Numbered from the stretch's first letter, positions 12,942 to 25,978 are shown. The stretch is 64,000 bases of DNA from Macrobrachium rosenbergii (GCF_040412425.1 NC_089744.1:29507501-29571500); one strand, 5' to 3'. The notes: generated by a model not told the origin, from the sequence alone. Numbers and translations are program-made.

Positions 12942-13262
12942 CCGTAGGGGGCTAGTGCTATCAGCGCACCTCACGCGGTGCACTGCAAGGATTACTTAAG
13001 GTTCTTTGCAGCGTCCCTTCGGTCCCCAGCTGTAACCCCTTTCATTCCTTTTACTGCACTGTATCTCCGTTCATATTATCCGTCATCCATTTTACTTTCC
13101 ATCCTCTCCTAACAGTTGTTTCACAGTGCAACTGCCTTGAGGTTTTCTCCTGTTACATCTCTCAAACCGTTCTTACTCTCAGTTTTCCTTTCAGCGCCGA
13201 ATGACCTCATAGGTTCCAGCTCTTTGCCATTGGCCTAAATTTTGTATTCCAATTAAATTCCT
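12942..13262 (+). repeat. ~300-bp interspersed repeat, copy 2
   Basis: This copy has the best-preserved head: CGTAGGGGGCTAGTGCTATC, then CTCACGCGGTGCACTG. It carries the shared AAGGTTCTTTGCAGCGTCCC, TATCTCCGTTCATATTA and GCGCCGAATGACCTCATAGG landmarks and ends in an ATTCCAATTAAATTC tail. Confidence 0.85.
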
Positions 13263-13780
13263 ACCACAGAAAATGCTAATATATTGGTGCTTTTATGTTT
13301 CATTGTTTAGAAATTTATTTTAAATGTATGGCTTTAAATTCCATGTCACCCTACTGTGGTGGCAAAAAATACCTGTTACGTTATGGATGACATAAATTAC
13401 ATAAAAATCTGACGTCTTTTCTTATAAAAAAAATGGGATTTGTATAAAATGTAGGATTCTTTCTTACGCATTTAGAATTCCCTGATGGATATTATGGGGA
13501 ATGAATGTGACAGTAACCGAATATAGAGGCCCTTTTCGTCTGAAACATCTCATCAGCAATGTCGCTTTTCAAATGACATTTGATGCTAAGTTCTGCTGCA
13601 ACAAAATGAAGAACTTAATTTTTTTTTCTTTTGCACAAGAGCAGAACTCAAAGCTTAAACAAACTTAAAAATATTTTTACGTAGAAACGGGCAATTTTAA
13701 TGCCCCTCAGGGTTTTAATGCCGAGAATATCATTCCTGCTGCGTCTGTACTTCAGTATTTTACTCTGCGTATTAAAGGAT

Positions 13781-13784
<4 letters not shown>
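13263..13784. other. unannotated non-coding stretch
   Basis: AT-rich unique sequence; nothing supported. Confidence 0.4.

Positions 13785-13854
<70 letters not shown>
13785..13854. repeat. (CA)n microsatellite
   Basis: About 35 uninterrupted CA units. Confidence 0.98.
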
Positions 13855-13855
<1 letters not shown>

Positions 13856-14315
13856 GTCAAAATGATTCTCGGACGAAATACAGCCAACCAATCCTAATTT
13901 ATCAGGAGAAAAAATCTGACGCTGAAAAGGAACGAGGAAGGAAATTGCCAGTTCACATTGCAAGATCAATATGGAACTATACCATGTGTGTGTGTGTGTG
14001 TGTGTTTTGTATGTGTCTGTGTGTATAGAGATCCTTCTGTATGCACACACACATACACACTATGTATATATTGTATGTGTATGCGAGCGTGCGTTGTGAA
14101 TGTAAAACGGAACCAGGAACACACACACATGGTGTAGTTCCATATTGATCTTGCAATGTGAACTGGCAATTTCCTTCTTCGTTCCTTTTCTTTTTTCTCT
14201 CTCTCTCTCTCTCTCTAAGGACGAATAATTCTCTTTTTCAGCGTCGGGCTTTTTCTCCTGATAAATTAGGATTGGCTGGCTGTATTTTGTCCCAGAATCA
14301 CTTTGATGGTGTGCT
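13851..14315. repeat. long inverted repeat (arms ~140-195 bp)
   Basis: The left arm (about 13851-13999) and right arm (about 14119-14315) are near-identical reverse complements. Shared blocks include CCAATCCTAATTTATCAGGA, GGAAATTGCCAGTTCACATT and GCAAGATCAATATGGAACTA. The right arm carries an extra ~47-base segment with a CT run. The ~120-base loop contains GT/CA runs. If transcribed it would fold into a long hairpin. No transposase or clear target duplication is seen. Confidence 0.9.
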
Positions 14316-14446
14316 AGACGAAAGAAAAGTTTTATTGGCTTGCCTGCTGCAGTATAAGAGAATGCTTTCGACCCTTCCTGGAAATGCACTTTCCTCATCT
14401 CTTTCTGAGGGGTAACAGCATCCCACACCCTCTCCCCCTCCTTCCC

Positions 14447-14450
<4 letters not shown>

Positions 14451-14507
<57 letters not shown>

Positions 14508-14607
14508 ACCTTTACCACTCAGGATCGACAAAGCTGTCCCCAGTATGAGACTTCATTTTAACCTTTATTTTGTACTTTCCCTTACTTCAAAAAAATTATT
14601 TTTGTAA

Positions 14608-14683
<76 letters not shown>
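14451..14683. repeat. (GA)n and (CT)n microsatellites
   Basis: A GA run at 14451-14504 and a longer CT run at 14611-14683 are themselves inverted relative to each other. Confidence 0.97.
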
Positions 14684-14686
<3 letters not shown>

Positions 14687-14930
14687 TTAGGAATATCCTT
14701 GGTCATTGTTGTAACCTAACTAACGTGTAGCATATTACAGTATGGACAAGGTTACTGTTTAGGGCGGCAATAATCAGCTAGGCAGCAACTCGTGTTGGAG
14801 AAGAAATTTGACAGTACGTCAACTATGTATATATTTTTTCAGCAGAAGTAGGATTTTCTTTTAATTTCGAACGCTGGTTTATGTGTGTGATCTTTGTTTT
14901 TTGTATTGAGTCTGAGTACGAAAAACGTAG

Positions 14931-15825
14931 CCCCAAGCTTTACTGTTGGGTCTGATTATAAAAGAAAACGTAGCCTTAAGTTTTATATTTCGATCTGATT
15001 TAAGCAAAATCTTACTATTAAGTTTTGTAATTCGGTCTTATTTAAAAAAGACTGAGCCTTAGGTTTTATGATTGGGTCTAATTCAAAAAAACATAGTCTT
15101 AGGTTTTATCATTGAGTCTGATTTAAGAAAAACAGCCTTAAGTTTTATAATTTGGTCTGATTTATATTAGAAAAAACTTAGCCATAGGTTTTATTGTTCG
15201 GTCTGGTCTGATTAAAAAACTTGGCTTTAGGTTTTAATGTATTTGAGCCTGATTCAAGAAACAACTTAGCCTTAGGTTTTATAATTTGGTCTGATAAAAA
15301 AAGCCTAAGGTTTTAAAGGTCTGATTTAAAAAAAAAACCTTAGTCATTTTAATGGGCGGAAATGTGTCCAGATGTCAGCTGTAACTTGGCTTTCGTTTCC
15401 AGTGAAAATTGAACGTCGGTGAAAAAAATATTGAATTAAAAGTTAACTATATAGGGACCCCACCTCAAAGATGCAGCGGAAAATAAAATTGTATTCCACT
15501 GGGAATCAGCTGTATTTACTTTCTTTTCTGACATGAGATCGTATGTTTTTTTTAATATTTAAATGCAGGAAGTTTTTGGTTATGTAATCTCCTGATTTTA
15601 AGGAACGTTGTCCCATATCCCTAATGATACCCTTATTTCTTGGTACTTACAGAATGCCCCTGGAAACTCTCCCCTCCCCTCCATGTTTATGGTATAACTT
15701 GTCTCAGTTTTTTTTTTTGTTTATTTATTTATATTTCTATTCATTTTCCAATGTAAGATCCTTACTTGTAATGATTTATAGCAGTCTTTTGTCATCATTC
15801 CACCTTTCAGCTTTTTCCCCAGGCT

Positions 15826-15901
<76 letters not shown>

Positions 15902-16850
15902 CTTTTCACTCATGCCAACCCTTCAGGCGCGTACGTTTAACTCTCACTCCTGCTTGAGAGGCGCTCTTTACCTAACAACCTCTCGTAGGCGTGCTTGCAT
16001 GCTCACACACGTTCTTGAATGCTCTTGTGTACTTGCCCGTCATGAATATTATTTAAATACTTACCAATTTAAATACTTATAATAAATTTCAATTTAGGCG
16101 ATCAGTGTTATGGATATTTTCGACTGCTGTTTTAGTCTTGTGGTTTTTCTCCATTTCTTAGTGGATAAAAGAATAAGAATTTCGACAACTTGGAAGATTA
16201 TATCGACGAAATTTAAAACACATTAGGACCTTGGGTTAGGACAAATGCGCCTGCTAAATATTCGAGGTCAGGCAGCGAATTAACTTTTTATTTCAATATT
16301 TTTTCCCCAACGTTCAGCTTTCATTGGAATATGAAAGCCAGCTTCCAGCTGACACCTGAAAGCATGAAACTTCTTAACTTTCGACCTTGGAAAGGCGAAG
16401 GTGTTTTTAATCAGACCCGGTTCTAAAACCTAAGACTAAGGATTTTTTTTAATCAGACCAAATTATAAATCCCAAGGCTCAGTTTTTTTTGTAAATCATA
16501 CCTTATTGTAAAACCTACGGCTAATATTTTAAAATCACACCTAATTATAAAATCTAAGGATAAGTTTTTAAAATCATACTTGATTATACAGTAAAACCTA
16601 AGACTAAGGATTTTTTGTAATCAGACCAAATCATGAAACCTAAGGCCAAGTTTATGTAAATCAGACCAAATCGTAAAACTTAAGGCTAAGGCTAAGTTTT
16701 TTTTAATAGTACCTAATTATAAAACTGAAGGCGTAGTTTTTTTAAATAGTACCTAATTATAAAACTGAAGGCGAAGTTTTTTTTAGATAGTACCTAGTTA
16801 TAAAACTTAAGGCGAAGTTTTTTTTTATAATCAGACCCAATAGGGCAAGT
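14931..16850. mobile_element. foldback-like element with subrepeat arms
   Basis: The left arm (about 14931-15448) is ten or so ~40-bp tandem units centred on CCTTAGGTTTTATAATTTGG and TCTGATT plus an A-run. The right arm (about 16278-16850) carries the same units in reverse complement (AATCAGACCAAATTATAAA). The arms also share a unique ~80-bp inner block: GTCAGCTG...TGGCTTTC...GAACGTCGG...AAAATATTGAA on the left and its complement at about 16280-16360. The ~830-bp loop has a CT microsatellite and no convincing gene. Long inverted ends made of tandem subrepeats are the hallmark of Drosophila FB/Galileo-type foldback transposons. That is a structural comparison only; no transposase or target duplication was identified. 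Confidence 0.7.
15829..15897. repeat. (CT)n microsatellite in foldback loop
   Basis: An uninterrupted CT run within the loop between the two subrepeat arms. Confidence 0.98.
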
Positions 16851-17465
16851 TCAGGTGTAGATAATAATAAAATAAAAAAAACGGAAAACGTAACTATGCA
16901 AAAAAGAGCGAACAAAGATATAGCCATCTATAAACCGTTCCATAAAAACCACTGAATATATTATTTTTAATATGCGTAGTGTTGGGTTCTCGTGTATCAG
17001 GCTGGTAGGTTTTTATCTGAAGAATTATTAATGTATTTATTGTTATTACTCTGTTATGTCACAAAGATCTGATTTACCGATTTCCACTCTGTTTTTATGT
17101 CCTCGCTTCTGCAATCATTGAATCCGGACGAGAAATGAATGGGATAACACTCAACTCCCCACCCCCATCGCCCATAAAAAAAGTGATCTTAGATACCATT
17201 ATTATGATTATTACCAGATTACCTTTCCTTCCAAAAATGATGACGAGATGCAAGTCATTTTCTGTATCGCATCGTTCGCATGAATTGTTAGCTGCATTAG
17301 TTGCTCTGCATTTTCTCGTTCAAGGTTGTTTGACAGTGAAACATGGGGCTTATATTACAGAAAATTAATAGGTTTATGAACACATAATACACTTCATAAG
17401 GCAGGTTTATTGTCATAATACAGTTTGGTAAATGTGCCGAATTTTGTGTATGTCTCGCTTGATCT

Positions 17466-17507
<42 letters not shown>

Positions 17508-19097
17508 CCTTCATAAGAGGTAATATTCATATGAGGTAATATTGATGAGTGCAGGGAGTTATTATAATCGATCATTACTGTTGTGGTGGTGTTGGAGACT
17601 GCCACGATAGCTTGTCCAAGAAAATTTGATGGAGCGAGTGGCCCTTGTTGGCAGGGGAGATGAGGCTTGGTCTGTCGGGGGAAGGAGGTGGTTTGAGAAA
17701 AGGAAAGAAAGAAAGGATGCCGGACGGTTCCTGGGCCAACAGGAAATGACCGAAGGAAGCAAACAGGAAGAGAGAGAGAGGGAGATGGTGGCGGGGAGTT
17801 TCTTAGTAGGCGGGCATGGCTAACAGGAATGGCCTGCGGTTTGCATCCCCACGGGAAGACGCAGGATTTCAGAATTTCGAATTTCTCAGAGACTGACAGA
17901 GGGAACTAAAGGAGGAGGAGGAGAAGGAATAATAATAATAATAATAAAAAAAGGGGGCCTAAGACGACGGAGTACTGGTCTATAATTTATAAGGGCGTAA
18001 AAGACGAGTCCAATAACGGACGCGGAAAGGGGACTTTGAGAGGAAACGCTGTAGAAGGTCGGGTGGTGGTGGTGGTAAATGCAACAGATGTTCCCCTTTG
18101 TGGGGATGGGGGAGGGTGGGAAGGGGGAAGAGAGAAGGAACGGGAATAATGGCCCAGAGTCTAGGCAACAGTCAGTTACAGGCTGCCCACTTCAGTGAGT
18201 CTAACAAAAAAAGAAAAACGAAAATAAGCTCGTTACATGCTCCGGTGTACTTGAGAATATCATATTGCTGTGTTCTTTTTTACCTCTTTCTGCGAGGTAT
18301 AGCTGTTCCATTGTATTTGAATCAGGTACAGAATAAAGTACCATAGTAATTAGAATCCCCTTGTTCAAAATTTTGTCCTTTTAAACATAATAGATTGGTT
18401 TAATTTCTTGGTTTAATTAGGTTAATTTTATTAAATACAACTTTGCATTGGTGTTACACTGTTGTACATTTGTAGCTTAAGTCTGTATAAGTTCCGTCAC
18501 ATGTGTTTTATTCCGCAAATGGCATATCTTTGTCAATGATTGTGTATACTCTATACACAAGTATGCCATATTCAATTTATTATCTTGCATAAACGCTTGT
18601 ATGTTTGCATATTTATATAATTTATGAAAATGGTCTCATTTAGTAGGTGGAACCAGATCGTGATGTCAAAACCTTTCGGGAACTGGTAAAACTCGCTCAC
18701 TGTTTAGCTTTTGGTCCTGAAAATTGCTCCTTTTATGGTTGATTTGTAGGAGATTTTATATCGTCTTGCTTGGAATTTAACCTATGGTTGTTTAGGTTGG
18801 TTTTTTTAATCACACATATTTTAGATATTTCTTCTTGTTTCTATGGTTTTGTAGCGTTGGAGCGTGCAATCACATAACACGCTCACGCGGGGGGAGGGGG
18901 GGGGGGTGGCAAACACAACACACATACATACAAGGGAATTATTTCTTCGGCAAACTGTATTACCATTATGAGACAAAAGTACACGAAACGGTGTCAATGC
19001 AATATGCAGGGTTACTTCAAATATAATTACGTGATGTGATTGCCTTCGTCATTATCAAATTGCAGAGAAAAATCGTTCTTAATTTTGAGTGGACCAG

Positions 19098-19134
<37 letters not shown>

Positions 19135-19989
19135 TTGTTTGTACTCATGTGATCGGAGTCCTAGAATCTTGAGCTTTTTATAACTCGAAAGTTATTTTGT
19201 CACATATTGGAATTCGCGTCTCCCTAGAACGAAAAATGGTGCCAGACAGAATGTGACCTCTAAATAAATGGGAGTTGGTGGGGGCGGTGGCGTTGGCCTC
19301 GAGAACAACTTGAAAATGGTTGGGAATGAAAGTGAAGGGTTTTTTTGTGGGGAAGAAGATTTTTCTATGAATTCATAAGGTTCAAAACTAATTTTAAGCC
19401 ATGTCAAGCTTTGGTTTATGAATAGTTGTAATTCAGTTTGAATTGTTAAGACTTATCTTGTCTCTTTGGTTCCTTTGCATAGGAAATGACGATACCAGTC
19501 ATGTTCTAATTAACATAAATCGCACACATGCATACATTGATTTTGCTGTTATTGTTAATCATCTCATCTCAATATAGGAAATTGATTTATCAAATCATTA
19601 TCGTCATCATCTCATTTGCATACCATTTGCTTGATGAAGCCCTGGAATAATTAAACTTATTGGTATTCTCTCACTTGAAATTTGGTGGTTTAGATATTGA
19701 CAGTTTTATAAAAAGGCTGGCGTGAAATTTTTCTGAATTAGAGCGAACATTTTGGTACGATATGTGGACAGTGTCTTTACATATTACATTTTGTTCAGTT
19801 ATTCTGTTATGCTGTATCTGTGATGATAAATGTTATGTTTTGTTTTGTACTCGAGTGCAGGATTAAATACCAAGGTTTTAAGTAGAAAATGGGTTAGATA
19901 TTTTGTGTCTGTGATTTTTGTGAAAGGACGTCCTGTTCTACCTATGATGGAAAGCTATGACCTCTCGTTGACCCGGCGATAACTGAAAG
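16851..19989. other. unannotated, intron/intergenic; poly-T at 17469
   Basis: Mostly unique. It includes a 39-base T run (about 17469-17507), purine-rich segments at 17620-17800 and 17900-18150, and a CG/GA run near 19097-19133. No exon with good splice signals and protein-like composition was found. Confidence 0.4.
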
Positions 19990-20515
19990 ATGAAGATATG
20001 GCAAGGATATAAATGCTCCCCTCACGTCCAGTCGAAGAAAGTCGTCGTCGTCGGCAGCAGCAGCAGCAGCAGCCAGCTGAGACTGTGTTCAAACAATGTC
20101 AGGAACGAAATAATTCTTGGCAGGGAAGGGAAGAAGAAGAAGAAGACGCCCTACAAAAAGCGCCAGAGTCTGGCCCAGGGTAAGAGGGCGTCCAGTTTGG
20201 GCTCTTCCTCGCCCTCGTCCAGATTATTGGCCACTCAGGGCAACCTCGTGATTCGGGTGCAGTATGGGCGTGGCCCTGGGAGCGTCTCTTCGTCCGACAT
20301 CGAGGACCAGCGCGCTCTCTGTTATAGTTGCAGCAGAGGAGATAGCACCCTGGCGTGGGCCTGCGGGTGTAAGCGGGTTCCTCCGGACCCCAAGAAGTTT
20401 CGAAAGGAGGGCCAGAAGAACTCTTGCGTCCTTTTGGTGTACAGGAAGAGGCCCAAGGGCAAAGGTCAGGTCAAGCCCAAACCTGTGAAAACTCTCGCCA
20501 AGTCTCCTTCTAAAG
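19990..20515 (+). CDS. coding exon (probable first coding exon), unknown protein
   Basis: An ATG at 19990 with A at -3 and an in-frame stop just upstream (TGA at 19984) opens 175 codons plus one base. The segment ends at AAAG with a GTAATG donor at 20516. Third positions are strongly G/C in the body, unlike the AT-rich flanks, which is good evidence of real coding. Order: Ser-rich tract, a Lys/Arg-rich basic stretch (KKKKKTPYKKRQSLAQGKR), a Ser-rich linker, then a Cys cluster CYSCSRGDSTLAWACGCK at about residues 112-129, then a Lys/Pro-rich tail ending KTLAKSPSK. There is no signal peptide or membrane segment. The N-terminus looks disordered and basic, possibly a regulatory or nuclear N-terminal region. 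I do not recognise the family. No upstream acceptor with a polypyrimidine tract is visible, so a first coding exon is preferred. It ends in phase 1. Confidence 0.65.
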
Positions 20516-20602
20516 GTAATGTATTAATAACAGGATTGTGCTTCTAATCTTTTGAAGATGAATTTGGCAGTTTCATCATCAGCAGCATCATCATCATCAT
20601 CA

Positions 20603-20604
<2 letters not shown>

Positions 20605-20660
<56 letters not shown>
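20605..20660. repeat. (ATT)n microsatellite
   Basis: An ATC run passes into an ATT run shortly downstream of the exon donor, inside the presumed intron. Confidence 0.97.
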
Positions 20661-21862
20661 CTGAGAGGGCCTGTGGTGAGGAGAGGTGGAAGAGTTACAA
20701 GGAAGAGATGCGTGTTAAATGAAACAACTTGCTTCGCACACCATAAGCAGTAATTCTCAACGCAGTAGTTCCATGTTTTTGTTTATTACTTGTTCATGAA
20801 GTGTATTGTTAACTTTTTTTATTATATAGAGTGTACAAAGACTTTCCAGAATCTCGTAGTGTGTTTTATCTCTCGCCAAATGGATCTGCTCTGGTAGCGG
20901 TGTTATTCTGCACAAAGTTAATTCAGACAGACGTATTACCACAGTTTAATAGAAATGTTAAATTGAGATACCTAGAATCAAATTGCCAGTGTATAATTGA
21001 TAGTGTGGAATCGGTGGTAAACAAAATATTAATAACATCACAAATGCGCAGTACTTGGTCATGTAGAGTGTAGTTGAAAACATACTGTACAGGATATGGT
21101 CATGTAAAGTTTAGTTGCAAAAATAGAGTACAAGGCCACGGACAGTTTATAAGCAAATATACAGAAAAGTTAGGGTGTGGTTTTGTAAAAACTAGGCGGA
21201 AAAATGCAGTGTACGATCTTGTTAGAATTATGTGTGAATGTACAGCGTATGGTCAAGTAAAGTTTAATATCAGATATACAGCATATGACCAAGTAGTTAG
21301 GCTAAGAGAAAGCAGATATTTGCTGTGACTCCTTTTGCTAACAACAATAAATTAGAAGGATTAGTTTCATATCTCTTGAATGCGAAACGTAATAATCTGA
21401 GTCTATTATTTTGAAGGCTAGAGAGAGAGAGAGAGAGACTTAATCCACTTCGAGGAAAGGGCATTTTCAACCTGAGACAGCTCTTAACAAGAAACCTTTC
21501 TTTCGTTCACTCAGGCTCCCTTCCTCCATCGAACTAACTCCTTTTTCTTCTCGTACTTCAGTGCATCTTTTTCTTAATCCAACTTCTTTTCTTCTTCTCT
21601 GTGTCAGTTACGGAGCCCTTTCCGTAAAGAATGGGTCACTGAAAGTATCTGACGTAAAGAAGTTTTGCATGCTTTGTATAAGTCGGATAGGTTGCAGAAA
21701 TTAAGTTTTTCTTTTTAAGATCTTCTTTTAGGTCTTAAATGACATTTAAGAATTCATCGGCCTCTGTCATCATAATTTATCACAGTACAAAGCAAGAAAA
21801 AGAACTAGATTACTTTCCTTATATTATGACTGATAGAATGGGCCCATCTATACCTTATTGGG
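20661..21862. other. unannotated, presumed intron
   Basis: At 21050-21300 a loosely repeated motif (CATGTAGAGTGTAGTTG, GTCATGTAAAGTTTAGTTG, GTCAAGTAAAGTTTAA) suggests a very degenerate tandem repeat with ~70-100-bp spacing. No gene is supported. Confidence 0.4.
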
Positions 21863-22183
21863 TCATTTATCCCTCACACCGTTGAACTGTGGAACAGCCT
21901 CCCTGAGGATGTTGTGCAGTTGGAACCTCAAGAATACAAATGAAGATATAATGCTTTACTACAGTCCTTGTATTTTGTAATTTACTGGCTTTTTTATCTA
22001 CTTATGTATCAATTTGCTCATTCTTTTTCTAGTAACTGGTCTCCTCTTTCTGTATTTCCCATTACCTTGTGTTACTTTTTTCAAATGAACATCATAATCT
22101 TTGGAAGCTCGAATTTCAAGTCAGTGGCCCCTGTGGCCTTGTTCCATATGAATAGGGTTCATCTCCTGAATAACAACAATAAA

Positions 22184-22220
<37 letters not shown>

Positions 22221-22222
22221 GT
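21863..22222 (+). mobile_element. LINE 3' end, copy A, with (AAT)n tail
   Basis: This is a 5'-truncated copy of the Jockey-like LINE best seen at 28254-29655. It begins in the C-terminal codons (CACCGTTGAACTGTGGAAC), passes through the 3' UTR with GAAGCTCGAATTTCAAGTCA and CCTGTGGCCTTGTTCCATAT, and ends in an (AAT)n tail, as non-LTR retrotransposons commonly end in simple repeats. Confidence 0.85.
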
Positions 22223-22229
22223 AATAACT

Positions 22230-22344
22230 GAGAAACAAATCCACAGTTATATATGGGTACATACGGAACGGATTCATGAAAGCTCTCGGTAGAGATTTAT
22301 TTTTAAATATATTTGCCCATACATAACTGTGGGTTTGTTTCTCC
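22230..22344. repeat. 115-bp foldback (MITE-like), copy 1
   Basis: The left arm GAGAAACAAATCCACAGTTA (22230 on) pairs with the right arm ending GGGTTTGTTTCTCC at 22344, about 30 paired bases with few mismatches. It sits directly after a LINE (AAT)n tail. A related copy lies at 42691. Confidence 0.85.
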
Positions 22345-22379
22345 ATTTCAAGACGCCCGCTGCTATGAGTATTTTTTAG

Positions 22380-22380
<1 letters not shown>

Positions 22381-22443
<63 letters not shown>
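22381..22443. repeat. (TAA)n microsatellite
   Basis: About 21 uninterrupted TAA units, not preceded by a LINE 3' UTR. Confidence 0.98.
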
Positions 22444-22445
<2 letters not shown>

Positions 22446-22919
22446 CTTATGTGTATTGGGAGTTGAAATAAAAAAAAGAGAAAAGGATGCCTATTATACC
22501 TGTTTCACGAAGACTTTCTTGATCTAAGTAAATAAAGTACAGGCCTAGTTCCCCGGCTCAGTTGAAACGGTGAGGATAGTTTACAGCACAAGCCAATTCA
22601 TTCAGACCTTGGGTATGCACTGATCAAACTGTAAAAATAAATGAAAACATTTTTCTTGCTATTGGAAAATGCTGACATCAGTTTGATGTATCATTTTAAA
22701 TTATTTGTTTCGTATTTTGTTCATAGATACGTAACTGTTGGTTAAAATTAAATATTGCTCACATTTTGCGTTCTCTGACGTTTCATATTTCCCTGGTATT
22801 TCAAAAACTGTTTATAACCTCAGGAAATAAGTAGGTTTGATGCCTTCATTTTGAAGAGCACCATTTTTCTAAAATAAGTATTCGGAACCAGAAATTATAT
22901 ATATATGTATATGTATATG

Positions 22920-22955
<36 letters not shown>

Positions 22956-23102
22956 AGGCAGTGCTATTCATGAACGGAAGGTAAACGATATGGTGTTCTT
23001 TTTTATTGAAAGCTTGAACTCATACATTTTCCATTTTGTAAGTTTTCTTTCATCATGTGAGGTTTATCATTTATATTTTTTTTCAGCGTTTAAAAATGCT
23101 CT

Positions 23103-23173
<71 letters not shown>

Positions 23174-23624
23174 TGACCCCGCTCGTGGATGTAAAACGGA
23201 GCAAGGGTGGGAAAAGCCTCGTCATATTTGCATGGAGGCGACTCCTCGCTACACTCCCGTAATTAAAAGTCAACATTACCGTGTCATAAGGAGTTTCTTG
23301 AATAACAGACGTAAATGCGAAAGAAGCCATGTACATAGACTTAACTCCGCTGACACGCGGTCTCGAGGGTGCGCAACTCGGAGATGCAGCGTTGCGCTTG
23401 TATCCCCATAACGTATGTCCCTTTGACTTTGAGGGATGTAGGCTGAAATGAGATTGAAGTTGGTATATATCTCTTCTTTTAATGTTCTTTTTGGATTTGC
23501 GGTTTACGTTCCTTGATAGTGACACACTCACACACGCACACACTTCACTCAAAGTAATTGGGGATGTACAGTTGCTATCACAGAAAGTACTTGCTTTTAT
23601 GGAACTATGGTAAAAAATACCACG
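22444..23624. other. unannotated; (TA)/(GT) at 22898 and (GA)n at 23103
   Basis: Contains a TATATG/GT compound microsatellite (about 22897-22955) and a long GA run (23103-23170). No gene is supported. Confidence 0.5.
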
Positions 23625-23627
23625 GTC

Positions 23628-23682
<55 letters not shown>
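23625..23682. repeat. (ATT)n microsatellite
   Basis: About 19 ATT units. Confidence 0.98.
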
Positions 23683-23683
<1 letters not shown>

Positions 23684-24314
23684 GTGTAATTCCAAAATTG
23701 TCGAAGATAATTCCTGGAAATCGCAACACAACAGGATGGGTCAGTGGCAAAACCATCACTGTCTATCCCTAGATCCGTGGCCTTTGTTTAAATGCAGTGG
23801 CTGATATATCGTTTGTTTTACGTGTCAATCCTCAGTATGTATTTCTTTTCCGTTTCTAAAAGGTAACTGACAGTGTGTTGTTCAGTTGTTGCAGAAACAG
23901 TTTTCCAGATCCTGATTAAAAACAAATGATTGGCGCGCAGTCATGAAACCCGCTGCCCGGCATTTTAGTGAAGTTCAGTGCTGTTCAACATCTTTGCAAA
24001 GAAATATGGTTGTGTAATGGTGTAGATTCCTATTTTTGGATATTATAGAATGATTGTGTAAAATACAGATGTTATCGGAGGGATGGGCTCTACCTGCTAT
24101 GTAATAAGTGCGAAATGTGAATAACATAAGCGATCAGCCTCTTGTTATAATTATATGAAGTTAGATTATCTAACTTTAATTAAAGTTGAAATCGTGGCGC
24201 TAGAAGACTTGACAGTATTGCTTTTGTATCCCCTGCAAATGCATGGCGTTGACAGATCCCGTTTTCTTCCAGCGGGAAAAAATTGGTTCAAAAGAAAACT
24301 GGTCATTTATCATT

Positions 24315-24370
<56 letters not shown>

Positions 24371-25978
24371 ACACGATCAGCCCGTTATGATGTCCTAGTC
24401 AATTTCTCATTTATTTCCTTTTCCATAATTTTTTTATAATTCTATTCAAAATATGGGTAGCTTTAACAACCAGTTGTGCGTATGCACGGTGTGTGTGTGT
24501 GTGCATGTACGTACGTGTGTGTGTATTTGCGCTTATGACGGCATCCCAGCTTAACCGTCACCGTAGCAAACGGTTTTCGCCCTAACGCTATCCACACCTG
24601 CTGGCGGGACATTTAAACCCCTGGCTGGCGTCCAAAGGTGGGGGTTGTTTTGGGTGGGGTGTTGTGGAACCTCCGGGCCCCCTCCTGCCGGTTAGGGAAG
24701 GGGGAGGGATGGGTCTTGTTGTGTTGCGGCTGTTGTCGCGATAAAGGTGTGTGTGTGTGTGTGTGTTTGTTTGTGCTTGTGGAAAGGAAAGGAAGGATCC
24801 GAAAAACCGAAAGGAACATCGTCATCGCATTTGTCGTCATCTGTTTATAGTGGCTGGAGTGGTTGCAGTTTGCTACTGCAGAGCCAGTGGTGTCAGGCCA
24901 GAGACCTTGATAACAGTTGTGGTGGCGGCATTCAGTTGGAAGAGCTTGTGGTAGTGGTACGAAACGTTTTAATCTTGTGGAATTGCTTGGCGGCACCGCT
25001 CTTCTGATGAAGGGAATGGAGGAATAGTGTGCTAATGTATCGGAGGATTTATTAAAATACGTAAACAGTACACCAGAACGCGCATTTATTAGCCAAATTT
25101 GTCCAAAAGGTAAGTTTACGCCACCTCGTGGTTTACATGATTTGTGCAGGAAATGGGAGCACTTGTTTTTCATTTATTACGCCATAACTAGCTTGTGCTG
25201 CATGCATATTTGGGTTGGGTGATTATAAATTTTGCAGTAAAGTTCTGTTAAAAGATAAAATCAAATTTCGATGGTACCTACCCGGTCCGTTATTCACTTT
25301 TTAAATTTTACCCTTTTAACAGGAACTTCCACCACGTGCACGCATATTCCAGTTCGTAGTAAAAAATAACACGCGAACGTCTGCAGTTCAAAAATGCCAT
25401 TCTCGTTTTGGTGCGGTAACCAGAAAAAAAAAAAAAAGAGTTTATCGAATTTGTAAGGACGAGGAGAGAATCGCCGAGTATTATTTCATTAGAGACTATG
25501 GCAGTGATACTGTCTCCGTGTTATAGGGACTTAAGTTTATATTTAAAACAGTTTCTTTTACCAGAACAGCTCTCGTACTTTACCCGATGTTTACGTGAAA
25601 CACACCTTCGAAGTAAGCTGTTTCTATGTATATCTTTTTGGTACATTAATAACCTTAAAGCTCTTGCATATCCAAGACATAACATCTTGAAAAGCAGCCT
25701 TGATAGAGTAACCAGCTAATTATAGTTGTTTCTGCCAGTAGATGAAATTTTGTATCTCGCTTGGATAAAGTGTCATATATGATTGAATGTTTTAATTATA
25801 TTAGTTTTAGTGATGTACTATTTGTTAAAAAAAATCTGGTGCCTCTGCAGTGAATAAATAAAAGAAAAAAAATTCCCATTGCCGTTCTGAATAAAATTTT
25901 CTGTGATGTGACTAAAGTCATAAATTTTTTATTGCTTTATTTCTTCTTTACAAGAATTGGAAACGGTACTGGATATAT
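23683..25978. other. unannotated; CT run 24317-24368, GT runs near 24490 and 24747
   Basis: Unique sequence with GC-richer patches at 24540-24720. Open frames on both strands there lack domains and splice support. Confidence 0.4.

Noticed and set aside
24613..25173. 186-codon minus-strand frame
   Set aside because: Composition follows local GC and CA/GT runs; no domain, no splice signals, overlapping plus frames equally long.
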